DNA of 64,000 nt from Liolophura sinensis (GCF_032854445.1 NC_088295.1:25037385-25101384), one strand, 5' to 3'. Shown: positions 38,099 through 51,308, counted from the first letter of the stretch. Program-made: numbers and translations. Notes: generated by a model not told the origin, from the letters alone.

Positions 38099-38260
38099 TT
38101 GTGTTTGTATCAGCCCGCTTTTGTGTCACCTCGTGTTTGTGTCGGCTTGTGTTTGTGTCAGCTCGTGTTTGTGTCAGATCGTGTTTATGTCGGCTCGTGT
38201 TTGTGTCGGCTAGTGTTTCTTTCACTTTGTGTTTGTGTTAGCTCGTTTTTGTTTACACAC
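38099..38260 (+). repeat. 16-bp tandem array
   Basis: About nine to ten degenerate copies of GTGTTTGTGTCAGCTC, with variation mainly in the last six bases. Because 16 is not a multiple of three, the frame rotates; the 63-codon frame read through it gives a pseudo-periodic Cys/Val/Leu peptide that I treat as an artefact of the repeat. Confidence 0.9.
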
Positions 38261-38261
38261 A

Positions 38262-41200
38262 TATGTCGCATCTGGATGTACTTAAGATGACGCTATGTTG
38301 CTTCAAGACATGGTCTCATGTATTTCATATTTTTCACAAAAACAAACATTAAGGTATCGTGCAAACTGCGTTTGTGTTGGATGCTGTTGATGAAGCAAGT
38401 ATTTGACAAGTTTACAGTGAACGCTTGCTCGATTGGCAGTCTAAGTCCTGTTTTGTACACGTCTCATGTATTTTTAATCGTGAGTCATGATTAGGTGTCT
38501 AAGAAATGATATTATCCAAATACATTGGCTTTAATAATGTGAAGTAAAAAGCCCAGATACCTGTTGTAATCCCATGTACTAGATTGTGATAGGCAGTGAC
38601 TTCGCCATCAACGGGACAAACTAAAAGTCATTAACGTCCCTTAACGTATCATCAAAGAGAATATATAACGTAAAATGCTGACAATTTTCACGCAGTGGAT
38701 TCCATTGTGAGCTTGTCTTTCATGTAGCTAAACACAGATTATGTCATTAAAAATTCAATGCAATGGTCTCGAAACGACAATCTTTCTAAATAAGAAAGAT
38801 TAGGCGGTAAATGAGTTGCGGAAGTCACTTAGCATAGCAGGTTAGTTATCACCGAGCTGTCTAAAGGCAAAAGATCAGAGTGACTTGCAGTCCATCAACA
38901 CCAGAATAATGATGGCCGTGAACAGAGAAAATAACTTTTTAGCAATTTGCATGCATGAGTTGAACGTCATTTGGAGGTGTATTTCCTCGACGAACAATTA
39001 ATAATTTACAACACTGCCCAAGAATAAGCCATTACGATATTTGCAAAACATTTCCTTCAATAAAGTTCATCACTTTGTGCTTGTAGAAGCAAAGATAAGC
39101 AATTTTAAGAACATTACAGTATTCCTACATAAATCTATTTCCCTGACAAAGTCTTACACTCCTAGCAAGACGCGTCAGCTGTTATGTATTAGCTGAAAAT
39201 TGACGTTTTCTTAACTAAATATCACTGAAAGGTTGTACGACCGTCCAGGAACATGCATAGTTAAAACTGACATGTTGATTTTCTTCCGCAGTTATCTCAT
39301 TCTCTGCATATGAGCACAGCAGAATATATCATATAAACTTAGGTTTTAATTATGTGTAATAATTGGGAGCAAATCTTTCTCGCAATTTCAAATGTAGTAA
39401 CAAGACCAACCACGGTTATTCGACTCATATATCTGATGAGGACGTCCACGTATATAAAATATATCGCGTCTCCGCTGATTTTTTGTGCCATCGGTCAAGT
39501 ACAGAACCCTTCTTTTCAAGAGCAGTAGTAGACTTAGCCCTGTATCAGTTTCTCGCAGAATTACATAGACGTAGCAGGTTGCATCCACTCTTCAACAATT
39601 TTCATTAATTGCCATTTAAATCCAGAGAATGTCTTAGCCTTGACAGGTGACGCCAGCTGAATTTGCCCCTTCCATGGAAATTAACTCATCTATCTACCCT
39701 TATCTACAACCCTACCAAAGCCCATTCAATCTGAGAGACACATCGAAGGTTAGTCGAGATCGCGGTAATTGCATACCAACCTCACCAACGAAAGAAGTGT
39801 AAACTTTGGTCTCTTAACTGGTTTATATATATTTGTATAAGGGATTAGTATAATTAATTCAAAGTCATCAAAACGAATGAATGACCGATTGAGGTTTAAC
39901 ACCAGTATATCAGCTATATCGTGTTGAAAACATGCTGGAACAACGACAGAGTTATAGTTTTTCATATGAGAAGGAAATCATTCACAATTGAAAAGAAAAT
40001 AGATCAGATAAGAGGACAAACAGTTAAAATTCAAAACGCACATTCAGTATTTTGTATACATGTCAGAATATTTATTTACAAATCAAATGTATATCATATA
40101 GACTAATGACCTACAAATATTTACTGACAACATCGATAGCGATGCTGTCTAATAATTGACATATACTGTCATATGAATAGAACTTTTGCCAAATATGTTC
40201 AACAAAATGTGACGCGCTTGGTGCCATAGTATGCAGTACTGAACACAATCAGGAGAATCGAGAAGAAAAATTTTGTGTGAAGCAAAGAATGTCCAGTACG
40301 GCATCACGTTGTATGTAACTACCTGGTCTCGATGACACACATCATGGAAGTAAACATCGCAGCCAATCGAACGGTAAGGGTTTCATCAAAAACTCGAAAA
40401 CGTCGTACTTACAACGGTAAAACACAGGAAAGATGACACACTAATTTTACATCCCTTGTCACGTTTGTGGGGTTAGCCATTGGTAACCTTTGGTGACCCC
40501 TACATGAATTTCTTACTCGTATAGCTTGGCGATAATAATGAAATTCTCAGTCATAACAAGCAGTATTGGATACAGTGCTAGATACCAAACAGGCCATGTT
40601 AGATACTACTTATAGTATTATCTGCTCCACCGGGGACTAAATTCAGAATTTTGAGGTGGAAATGAGTTTGCGTGTACTTAACATTTACTAAACTAAGCTT
40701 TAGTATTTACTGTGCTTTCAAATTGCAATGCAGCAGTTATCTAATATATATTTAGCCGGCATATTTGAAGCTCTGACGCTTAATAACGAAAATATATTGA
40801 CAGGCTATGATTAAAACGTACTCGGCAGCCTGTAATATGGCCTGTCGAAACATGCCTATGTATAAGCTGGAATTCTGGCATGTCAGCTAAACCCAACGCT
40901 TAGCTGCCAGGGTTAGAAAATTCCTCTCATTCTAACCTCTTCTAGTGATTTACCAAGGTTACCTTCGAGCAGTGAATAATGGCCACATGTATCGTGTGTT
41001 CAGCAGACACAATAGTTTCCTGTGGAATGTAATGGTCTCCGAAACTCTGTCTGACACATACCGGAACCACCCTAGGGCGGATCCTTACCTCGCTCCGGCA
41101 TTATGTTGATCCTTCATAACTAATAGCAACGACGTGTGAGCCAGGGGTTAATTTCATTCTATAATGATTATCCGTATAAAAAATAATAATACAAAAACGT

Positions 41201-42305
41201 GCTGTTACGAGTAATACACCTTTGTCTCTTTCCTCGACACACTTTGATTTGTACAATGCACCAGTGACTACAGGAGTCACAAAGGGCGTTAACTTTAGTA
41301 TTGATGAGCACAGTGCAGTTAGAACAAAGCAGCGACATACGCCCAGTTAGCCCTGTACATCACCACATGAACACAATACACAAACTCTGCATCCAGTAAC
41401 TAAGAACCGTTAAACTGTACACTCTTTATTCGTGGCCAAAAATACAAGGTAAATATTTTAAATGTTGCTACAGGAACTTAAAAATCCATACACAGGAGGA
41501 GGAATCTTCGATTTTTGCATTAAATCTATTTTGTCTTGAGTATTTGTTAAGACTTGCTGTAGGTGTGGCGTGTTGTGTGCCCCACAAATGATTTTCATGT
41601 TATGGCTTCCTTTACACTTCCTGTGGACAATAATACATGAACGACCTTTTGTTTGCGCATCCACGCGATCGACCCAACCTGCTTCACTTGTTATTGTCTT
41701 GTGAAACAAAACCACTCTTGAAGAATTTACAAAACGTTGGCGTTTGTATGAAGCTCACGTCGATCATAACTAGAATGTATTTCAGCCTGTTTTGTTATTA
41801 AAATTATCTAACTGATTTTCATTACAAAAGATACATAAGGGTATGTTTGTGTCAACAGTTAACATTGTTACGTTGACGAACCCTCATTGCAAGCCGTGAA
41901 ATCAATGCTTTTACATTCACAACGCACTACAAACATTTTATTACAAAAGTCTTGATTCCCTGTAATTTTTCCAGATTGAGTTTCAATCAGTAATATAGTC
42001 TTTCAAATGGGTTTCTCGAAATTAAAACGGACAGAACCTAGGCCAAGTGTTCTGTTTGTACTCTAATGATGTGGTCTGAGCGATATCATAGGTCGTATGA
42101 CAGATCTGTCTTATTTGGAACTCCTAGGATCATATGCTAAGCATTGTATTAAACTTTGATTTCAGTCAAAGGTTGCGATGAGGAATAAGCCACTGGTTTG
42201 ATAGTGTTAAGACATGATGTACACACGGGCTAACCTCACTAACGAAGGAGTTTGAACACTAACAGTGTGGCGATAGATTTACCTTGTGTGCGATTCTGAA
42301 ATAGG
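38262..42305. other. non-coding stretch
   Basis: A trace of SINE-like GATGGCCGTGAACAGAG near 38910 is too short to classify. Frames at 39363, 39750, 39921, 40149 and 41458 have no splice support. Confidence 0.45.
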
Positions 42306-42620
42306 TTTATGCTTTTCAAGAGCGAGTACGGTGTATGCTTTTCAAATAAGGGCATGGTGTATGCTTATCAAATAACGGTAGAGGGTATGTTTCTCAAATA
42401 AGTATACGGTGTATGTTTATCAAATAAGTATACGGTGTAGGCTTCTCAAATAAGGGCAATCAGTGTATGTCTCTCAAATCAGGGAACAGTGCACGTGTCT
42501 CAGATAACGATACGGCGTATGTTACTCAAATCAGTGTACGACGTAGGCTTCTCAAAAAAGTGTACGGCGTGTGCTTTTCAAATATGTATATGGCGTACGC
42601 CTCCAAGATAAGTGCACGGT
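42306..42620 (+). repeat. 26-bp tandem array
   Basis: Twelve copies, roughly GTATGCTTCTCAAATAAG plus TATACGGT. Copies differ by a few substitutions and rare indels, so it is an old minisatellite. The CTCAAATAAG core is the most constant part; the last eight bases vary most. Confidence 0.93.
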
Positions 42621-45384
42621 CTAACCAATTCACCATGGTATATGAAGTAATAGGCAAATGGTAAGTTTTCCACTCATTTTGGAGACATTTATGATGTATT
42701 TGTGTCTGTACATTTTAATGTGGTACATCTTAGTTTTCTCCCGAACTGAGAAAATTATTTCTTTTCATTTCTATGTACAGTACAAATATTTGCACTCAAT
42801 TTAAAGGCATTAGAGCGGATTGACTGCTAGAAAGCCTGGCCATATAACTATGCCACAACATCAAAATGCTGTTAACAGAACACACGCATATTATAATATT
42901 TTCATCGTGTTTTATATATTCACAGCTGCTGAGAACTTGATCATGGTAAGAGGTTTTAAAGAGTGTTGTGTGCTACGAAAGAGGCACACAAGTGGGCCCA
43001 GATACAAGGCCACTTGAAATAATCAATGCTCTGTATTGTTCGTCTCTTTGCCTGGAAAACTACTTATCATGCAGTACTTAAACGCTACATAAGAACCTAT
43101 CACACTAAGCTATTTGTGCCAGAAAAGGTTATATTAATGAGCTCTTCCAAGACCATTGTATGTAGACAGAATACCTGAAACTAAAACGTTTGTTAATGAA
43201 TAGATAAAAAGAGCTCCAGGTGCAGGCGTTTTGTCTAGCTTCCCTGTCTGCATAGCAATCTAACAACTGCAAACATGACTTATCTGCAAATAACGTTAAA
43301 CAGATAATTCGTTACAGTATGGTACATTCATCTCCATTATACTACAGACTGTTCTGTTCACAGAATAATCCTACACTGAACTGTGTTGGGAGCAGTCCTC
43401 TCCACTGGTGCTCCTCCCCTCACGCCTCCAAATAAAAATAAAGACAATCAAATAAAATAAACATTCGCTTTACATTCTCCATTAGAACTTCCATTACCAA
43501 ATCAACACGTTAATGTATGTTTAAAACGATGTAGGAACAGAAAACGCCCAGTAAGGACATGGGACTTCAACATACCTCAAGTGCAAGAGCAGTATGGTGA
43601 GATGGTAAGCGAACCAAATCCGTCTGAAAAGCATCAATTCTGATACCCTATAATGATAAATTATTGACTAAAAGCGGGAATTTTCTTTTTAGTTGGCATC
43701 AAAACCGCTTCATTGAACAACGAACTTCCCCAATCGAAAACTATACCAATCATGCCACAAGTTCGTCACTTTTACAATGTCCCTTGGAGGAGACTTGCGG
43801 GCTCCACCAGCGGAGAGTAGCCCAGGGGACATTGAGAAAGAATCACATCCCTACTTTTTGCCAATCGATACTCGTTTTATATCCGACACAGAAAGGAAGC
43901 CTAAGAGAGAGGTACTTTACGCCCCGACCTGTTATACTTGACGTTACAGCCGCGAACAGACCCTTGACAGAATTCGCTCCTAAATTGTGAGAAAAAGTCA
44001 AAAAAGAAACAAAGGATTTCCGATTGTGTGCATACAAATTCATCGAACTGTCTTAGAAAAGAATAAATGGTAAAATGCAGGAGACCGCAGGGGAGTAAGG
44101 GTGGTTGTACGAAAAAAACGCCAATTGAAAAAGCGGAACATTTCCACACAATATTATAGTCAATGACATTTGGGATGAGATCACACAAATGAGTGCAACT
44201 TACATCCCCTAATAACAAAAGACCCACAGCTGTCAATCAAGGTCATCTTGAAGAGCTTGGCAACTCGGCCAAACCGGCTTTGCTATAAAAGCTCATGTTA
44301 ACGGATCGGGTATAAACGGGTCTGCTTAAAGTTGTGTTGTCCAAAGAGGTTTTTGTTACGCGAAGTTCAGAAAAAATATGAATCGATTTGCTGCACAGTC
44401 AACACGTATTCATGTCCAACCACCTGATGACTGATTACTGAAACGGAATACGGTAACAGAGAAGCACTATGCAACCATAGAGGTGGTGGCCATCAATTTG
44501 CTAAATGAGATTAGGCAGTGAGTTTAAAGCTCGGTAGTCGGGGCAAGCTCGGTGGAAGATGTTATCATTCATAATGTTATGGTGTTTGAAGTGCGTAACG
44601 CACAGTATGCGCGTTGCCTGGGAAGAACAGCGTGGGTGCACTACAACGATCAACGTGCCGATAAGAACAGGGGAAAAGCTGGACCCTACAGATAATTCCA
44701 CTCCATTTCCACTCGATGTTATTTTCTTGCCCGATTAATACTGCTTTATTTCATTGCCCTTAAAGCTGCCAGCATAGGTGCAAGTAGTTGTTTTAGGCGT
44801 TCAGTCCGATTTTCTCTGAAATCTCTACATAAAAACTGATTACCTACATGTCGATACAGAACTGATTTTTGTCGTTGTCTGTAGTCCTCAACAAATATCC
44901 TTATCTCCTGGCAAACAATCAACCTGCCTGCCGATAAAATGGTTCTTTCTTTCGAAACAAGATCGCATCAGGATTCGTCGTATAAAATGCTATGTAATTA
45001 ATATGGCTGTGTCGTGACACAGGTTGAGGTCCATAAGAATTGTAACAGATAAAGGTAAGAGATTGCTTGTAACTTTGGGAATTGAGTTGCAAGCGCGTTT
45101 TCATGGTTCCAGAACGGAAAATATTCTTTCCCTGTAACCGTACAAAGATTATGTATACATCATATTTTTGTATTTTGTTACGGGGATTTCGGTTTATGTC
45201 CACAAATAAAAGTATCTGTCAGAAAGAAAGTCAGATGATTCTTCCAAACATTGTTTGCTGTTTCTCAACAAAAATAGAGCAGTTTAGAACATGGCAACAC
45301 GTCTATGACGGATTAATTTAATTGTTTGTCTTTCTGTTTAATGCAATTTAGCCTAGAGTTCTTGACTTAATGACTGTCAATTTT
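42621..45384. other. non-coding stretch
   Basis: At 42924-42943 a strong acceptor (TATATATTCACAG) lies only 20 bases before ATG|GTAAGA, a microexon-like spacing that I do not call. The 108-codon plus frame (43664-43990) and 111-codon minus frame (43901-44236) overlap and look random. A minus-strand GGGGAT|GTAAGT donor near 44200 closes a 14-codon ATG frame. Confidence 0.4.
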
Positions 45385-45470
45385 AATGGTGAGGGAAACC
45401 GTGGTCCCGGGGTAAACCACCGACCTTTCCGCAGTTATAAACTTTCCCACATGGGAAGGCATGCGCCATT
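45385..45470 (-). mobile_element. SINE-related fragment
   Basis: GAGGGAAACCGTGGTCCCGG, then GGTAAACCACCGACC, CCGCAG and ACTTTCCCAC correspond, in reverse orientation, to the GGAAACC / CCCGGG / AAACCCACGACC / CGCAGG / TTCCCAC core of family 1, but neither end is preserved. Confidence 0.5.
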
Positions 45471-46102
45471 TTGGTGGAAGGCAATCAGTGTATACTGAAT
45501 TTATGCGACGGCACCCTCAACCACGTCTTTCCGCCAAGGGTCGAGAACACCGAAAGCAGGGAAATATTGAACGTGAACTGTCTTTTAAAAAGACATGCAC
45601 AATGATTTCGCTAATGCAATAGTCTTTAAATATAAAAGAGTACGACGAACTATGTAAGAAGAAAAACCAGAGCAGTATTGACACATGACATGTAACCGGT
45701 GAAATCCTATCTTTTGTCACAATAGAGGGATTTATTCTGTTCTATGCTCAAAAAGTAGGAACTTACACTTGGCTTAAATAGAACTGCATGTAGGTAAAAG
45801 ATAAGTAGTGATGATCTAGACGTCAGTGGTCTAGAATTTCCCAGAATGTCGTGATGTCTTTGCATACAATAAAGATCAAAATAAGTACATAAAAGTATCA
45901 TAAATATACATGTCACATAAAAGTGCCATCTAAAGACGTATGTATCATTGTGTTCGCTATATTTTTATATCACAGATGACACATGTGCGTAAATAAGGGG
46001 CAAAGTCGCGAAAGATTGTTCTCTGTCTCAGGCAGTAAACTTCTCTCCCCATCTTGTGACGTTGATGTTATGTTGACAGCAATACAATCAATGTCATCCT
46101 AC

Positions 46103-46198
46103 CTTGCCTATTTCCGTGTCGCGCACCCCGGCTAGCAAGCCAGACAATTCTGGGTGGTGAAATAAATTGGATGATGAGCTGAATTCACCGAAGGCAAT
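46103..46198 (-). CDS. weak candidate exon, unknown protein
   Basis: On the minus strand 32 open codons end at GGCAAG|GTAGGA (donor at plus 46102-46103, phase 0). The peptide reads IAFGEFSSSSNLFHHPELSG then LLAGVRDTEIGK, unusually protein-like for this window. The 5' end is unclear: possible AGs at plus 46166 and about 46235 both lack pyrimidine tracts. Unrecognised; may be chance. Confidence 0.22.
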
Positions 46199-46499
46199 TT
46201 TTTGTGTAAAATTTATTTTTACTTTATACCGTAGAAAGCAGGGAGTTCAGATGACTAATTCATCCAATGATTAATCAAATCTTTTCACGCTTACATCACC
46301 GTCTGTTATTTTTGTTCAGAGGAGTTCTTTCTTGCAAAATCCCGTCAAAGTGGCAAAAAGGAGGACGATTAATTTGATTAAATTCAACAGAGCACACTCG
46401 CCCACCCACATAGTATCATATCTGTATATCTATTGTGGGTATATTTTAGAAGAACTTCATCTCTTGGCAACAACACTGAAATAAAAAATTAATTCTTTT

Positions 46500-46856
46500 C
46501 GCTGATTTACTCATTTGATATGTGTGTGGTGCCATACTCAAAAAAATTTTCATCACGATGACGGTCAGTTTTGTGGGTTGAGGAAAGCATACAAGGGCAT
46601 TTGACAATGTACTGACGAACTTTTCGACAGATCACAAACACATTTGCATTCTTTATGTCACAAGTATTCTTCGACAAACCTAAACTGCAAACCAGTGAAA
46701 ACGATTCTCGTCAACTGCTTGTTATTATCAGTTCCATGCTCTAAAAAGATGTGTGGGGAATAGAAGAATGTACAAATTGACGGTGACCAGGACTGAACCT
46801 CGTGTGCAAGTAACTCAAAATAGTGCACCTTATATCACTGAGCCAAGACCCGCTCT
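46500..46856 (-). mobile_element. SINE family 1, long (about 355-bp) variant
   Basis: The tRNA-like head on the minus strand has TTGGCTCAGTGATATAAGG (A box) and GAGGTTCAGTCCTGG (B box). The other end carries the diverged family tail (TGGTGCCATACTCAAAAAAA on the plus strand). The flanking direct repeat TTAATTCTTTT (46489-46499) and TTAATTCATTT (46857-46867), 10 of 11 matching, marks a complete insertion. Its middle is longer than, and different from, the 270-bp copies. Confidence 0.75.
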
Positions 46857-46867
46857 TTAATTCATTT

Positions 46868-48563
46868 TTATACGTAACATTCCCTATTCTTTAATCTTTT
46901 ACTAAGTTTTTTTTTGTGAAACAATTGATGAGCCCTTACCATGTAACAGCCGTTAATCAATAGCCACTAAATGTTCCTTTCAAACTCGCATATAAGATTT
47001 ACACCAAGTAGACCAGCCACACTTGTATCAAGGTGACAAATGAAAATGAGGTGGTGTCAACACAATTTAATTCGGCTCCTAAACATTACAGCTTCCTGTG
47101 ATCATCCTAGACGAGCTGTCTGTCGTAAAATTTTACGAGTATAATTCCAGTAGGGCAGAATGTGTTCGTGGGCGATTTGCTTATCAATACAGCGCCTGAT
47201 ATATTGGTTTTAATTTTTACGCATCGTTGGCGGAGAATTAGGGCCGGGTAATTATAGGTGATCACGAAATAGCGATCTCAGCTGAACACCTAAAGATAAC
47301 AATGGTGCCAGTATCAGCAGAGTCCGATTTGTGCCACACTCACGAAGACGTTTTCAAAGGCAAGTCGGTGAAACTCTGCAAACAAAGCCTATCTTCCAGT
47401 TTTGTGTTGGGTTTGTATTGGCTGAGGCGAAGAGGATGAGGTATATTGAGCATGTAAACTGATGACAAAACCTGAGATTGACTGATAAAAGGACTCTTTC
47501 AATCTGGCCTCAGTACAGTTAACTACTATAATTATACACGTAACCGGGAATGGACCCACGAATGTAGAGGAAACAACTCCTAAAACATTGTCATTCTTTC
47601 CGGACTATGTTCCAGTTAGTTTGTCCAGATCTCTAACATTGCGGTCCTGGGAAGAAGCCAACTAGTCCATGACCCATTAATTCGGTATTGTTTAAAACAA
47701 GGCCCGTTAAAGTCAGTTTCCGCTATTGTGACATCTGTGTTGATGCCGACGGTCGCGCCGGCTTCTCTCGTTATACATGTTCACAGTCATGTGCCGTCTG
47801 TGAGTATCCCTTACCCGGATCCCTGGTTCGGGCTAAAACACTGGCAAACTGAGATGAGGGTGATTTTAGTAAATGCCACAGCGGTGTGCTACAGTTAAGT
47901 ACCTGACCAGTAATTACCACAACCAGCCAATCAATATCGCTTTAATTGGTGGCTGTGTAGGCCAACCTGGAACAACGAGCGAGGGAATAGAGTGACGGGT
48001 AATATGAAGGCTGTTTTCACAAAACCTTCGGCAAATACCGACAGATGTTAATGAAGGTTTTCACAATCGCCACTTTGTCTTGAGTCTTTGCAAATCACGA
48101 CTGGTGTCTTAATATCCATAACTCAACGCTACCGCCAAATGGTTTCACATCACTATAGAGACTACCAAAGAGGGAAAAAGAAGCATATTTTGTACCGGAT
48201 GACTTCTAACAAGACCCTATGGCATGTGTGCATCTAATGTGGAGATCTATACCTACTCCAAATTTACAATTGTTTCTGCCTGATGTATCGAATGGCACAA
48301 TACCAGACAGGAAAACTCTTAAACGTTTGTCACGATGATTTGGTTTCGGCAGACGAATCTCAAGACATCTCTGCCTGTATGTATGCCATAGTTTGTTGAA
48401 ATTTACACATTACACGTACGTGTCGACCAAACCTGTAGGTTAGATTGTTCGGTGAATTGAAACTTCACCATTTAAAATTATTTATCTCCTTTTGATAAAC
48501 GAAGAATCTGGGGTAAACCACCGACCATTAGTTACATGACCATTAGTCTCTATGACAAAACAT
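46868..48563. other. non-coding stretch
   Basis: No open frame, repeat or RNA gene that I can support. A C+G-richer patch around 47745-47770 (CGGTCGCGCCGG) is the only compositional change. Confidence 0.45.
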
Positions 48564-48918
48564 CCAGGCTGTGGTCTAGTGGATACAGGTACTTGTCTTT
48601 GTAAGTTGGACACACATGTCGCGGGTTCAGACCTGGCCTTGGAAAATTTGTAGGTTTTCTCCCTCTCACTACTTGTAAGAACGGCCGATGTCGCTCCTGT
48701 CCCTATTTGTACAATGTAGCTTTCGTTGCCTACACTTGTCTTCCATAAACATGGTGCGAATATCTGTACGTCGTATATGAAAAAAATAGTCAATAACTTG
48801 CCAAAGCTCGTTGGTTTACGGGTATGCGCCGTTTTCCTACACTCATGAAACCAGCAGCCAGCACATGAGTAAAAAAATTTGAGTATGGCGTTAGGCAACA
48901 ATCGAGTAAATAAATGAG
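48564..48918 (+). mobile_element. SINE family 1, long variant, full-length
   Basis: The head GGCTGTGGTCTAGTGGATAC carries a clear A box and CGCGGGTTCAGACCTGG a B box. The 3' end TTTGAGTATGGCGTTAGGCA, then AATCGAGTAAATAAATGAG, matches the family tail. Length and middle resemble the copy at 46500-46856. A 139-codon minus-strand frame (48482-48901) lies over this element and is explained by it. Confidence 0.72.
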
Positions 48919-48980
48919 AAAAAAATCACTTAATTACGACTGAACATGTTAGGATTCAATATTGTTGAACATGAACACAG

Positions 48981-49097
48981 AACGGCGGGAGAGGAAGCCA
49001 GCAAGAGCTGGACAAACTCATAGCGACCACATTGGTGAAAGGCTTCTGGGTCATTACGCTAAGCTAGGGCGCTAACCAACTAAGCCACGGGGGCCCG
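48981..49097 (-). mobile_element. SINE family 1, head half only
   Basis: Reverse-strand tRNA-like head (ending GGGCCCCCGTGGCTTAGTTG on the minus strand), a B-box-like part, and the GCTTCCTCTCCCGCCG segment. It stops about where the body should start; the 3' part is absent. A 5'-only fragment is unusual for a retroposon and suggests later deletion. Confidence 0.8.
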
Positions 49098-51019
49098 AAC
49101 TACGTTTTAACTACAGGCTATGTGTTCCTGTATTATCATGCTTATAAATGCCAAACTATGACCAATTGGGAACGCAGAATTTTTCCAAATTCGGGTAGTA
49201 TCTAATACCTTATCAATCAGAAATCTTGGTCTTGCCTAGTTTAACGTTCACCCTAGGGCGATAAACCAAATATATACCAGAATCTGGATCTGATTGGTTG
49301 GGGTGTCCTGTCTGGTGTCTTAGACATGAAGATCCACACAGACAACACTATAGGTCTACAGTGATAACAGTTTTCTTTAAGGAGGTGCATCATGAAATAA
49401 GGGGAGTAAATTATATCATGCTGAAGCAGAAAAACAACTAAACTATATACCTGTATAGTTTCTGTGACTTACATAAAGCTTTTTCACAAAGTAGTACCTT
49501 CTTCAGATATGTTGTTATTCATAAATGTCTCAAATATCCTCACGGTGTAGTTTGTCTAACAATCGGTATTACATGGAAACTTGTTCCGTTACACTGGAAT
49601 GATGCTTTAGATCAACACATATTTGTTATTTGATCATTACTGATCTTTGGATCTTATTCACTAATTTGCTGATTGGATCAATTTATCAATTTATTACGTT
49701 TTTAATCTTTGCCTGTAGAGAAGCAGGATCGAAACCAGGTCCGGCCAGATAAGTAAGTCTGGTATTCAGAAGGCTGGGGTGTTTCCTCCATTCTTAACAC
49801 TGACTGCTGCTAGAGGCCCTATGTACATGTACAGATGAAAAATTTTAATGAACGGCATCTATAATTTGAACAATTTCAGTGATAAATTTCTTAGAGGATG
49901 GAGGCATTAAATATTTTACATAATAGCCTGTTAAAGTGGCAATGAACGTTTCTTTCAATTAGTGACATTCAGTTATTAACAAATATCATCGTACAGAGAA
50001 ATTTTGTTTCAAAATTTAGCACCTTTTGTAAAAATTGCAAAATGGGACTTTCTTAACATGGATGACTTCAACCCCCGCCACTTAGGCTTCTACTCACGTT
50101 CGCCAGGTTATCTGAACATTTTGACATGTTTGATGAGGTGCTTTGCATTTTTGGTTCCTGTAACGCAGGCTGCTGATTGAGCTTGAAAAACATCGCAAGA
50201 AGCATCTAGAGCAAATATGTCAGTGTGGATCAGACCAGTATACCAGTACTGTACAAATATTTGTAGCTAAACGGTCAGTAGTTCATCTACAAAGTGACAG
50301 GACTAGAGAGTTTTGGTAAAAGTGAGACTATTTTAACTAACGCGTAACAAGTGCGTTGTGCTTGATTTTTGTTCTTGGTGTTACCGGAAATAGTCCGATG
50401 AATGGCAATAATGGGAGGATGCTGTTATACCGAGATCATGTGACATCCAAATAATACATGCTTGCCATACCAGAAGTCATCCCCCAGGGATCACCTGCAG
50501 AGAAGCGAAAAGGAACCGTTGGCAGACTCGACTTGTTCCGTAGTTACACCATAGCGCCATTAATGGGCTGTACCGCAAGATGAGACCTGATACCTTGTAC
50601 CTGATAAGCGGGCTTAATATCATATCTTTATTTGATAGATAAATGTATAGTTACAATGGATTAAACAATAAAAGTATGCTTCAGTTTCTGAGCATTGTGC
50701 ACTTACTTATTGCTTGACTAATATTTAGAGGCGAAACAGATGTTAAGTATAATCGAAACATGTTTGTCATGTTTAATGAATTTTGGAACACTCAAGAAAG
50801 ATTCACGAAACTCAAAACATTTCGTAGATATTAATTTGAATGCTGCAAGCGTTCGTCAATTTTGGTATGTATTATGTTCATTATTTCTGACTTTCTTAAC
50901 ACAACAGAAAATTACGGTGATTCGTCGTAGAAAACAGTGATCAACCACATAAAATTATATCATAATTTGCACTACAGGCAAAAAACTAACAAAAAACGTT
51001 TCAAAAGTTTTTAACAAAC
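49098..51019. other. non-coding stretch with a faint SINE-like segment
   Basis: Near 49717-49800, GAAGCAGGATCGAAACCAGG resembles a B box, and GGGGTGTTTCCTCC follows, but no head or tail can be defined. The plus frame 50740-50940 has no splice support. Confidence 0.35.
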
Positions 51020-51120
51020 AAAGCCTTACAAGATTTATTACGTAAACGCTCCATCCAAAGTAAAAACGCCATATTTTTTGAACATATTTCAGTTTTGCCA
51101 TTCTACTCACGTTCTTTGTT

Positions 51121-51160
51121 GAGAACAAAGGAACAGAACAGAGAACAAAGGAACATAACG
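51121..51160 (+). repeat. 2 x 20-bp tandem, copy A only
   Basis: GAGAACAAAGGAACAGAACA is followed by GAGAACAAAGGAACATAACG, with a partial third unit after it. Copy B has a single AACAATGAAACATAACGA-like segment at this place, so the expansion followed the duplication. Confidence 0.85.
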
Positions 51161-51177
51161 GAGAATGCTAGTGTGAG

Positions 51178-51308
51178 AGCTGAAGTAGACAGAGATCGTT
51201 ATTGTACGATGAAATGTCTTCCGGAACTGGGTCTTCATCTCAATAAACGACGTTAAGTATTCGCCAATTTGTTTTCTGCACCTATCAATCAATGACCAGG
51301 GTAAATTG
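51178..51308 (-). other. 131-bp highly conserved block, copy A (possible exon)
   Basis: Aligned without gaps to 57774-57904 it differs at 5 of 131 bases, whereas the flanks differ at about one in four. Only one of six frames is open throughout, on the minus strand: NLPWSLIDRCRKQIGEYLTS, then FIEMKTQFRKTFHRTIT. Of the five differences, two are silent, one gives Q/R and two adjacent ones give I/T. At its right edge the minus strand has TTTGGCAG, an acceptor-like AG also kept in B. There is no good donor at the left edge, and upstream of the block this copy has an in-frame TAA. A gene-conversion tract is an equal explanation. Confidence 0.5.

Noticed and set aside
38099-38260. CRISPR-like regular repeats
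   Set aside because: Units are contiguous without unique spacers and the genome is clearly eukaryotic; simple tandem repeat.
42924-42943. 20-base microexon between a strong acceptor and donor
   Set aside because: The pair could be chance; no neighbouring exons fit.
48482-48901. 139-codon minus-strand frame
   Set aside because: It lies over a full-length SINE on the other strand; the open frame is a property of the SINE sequence.
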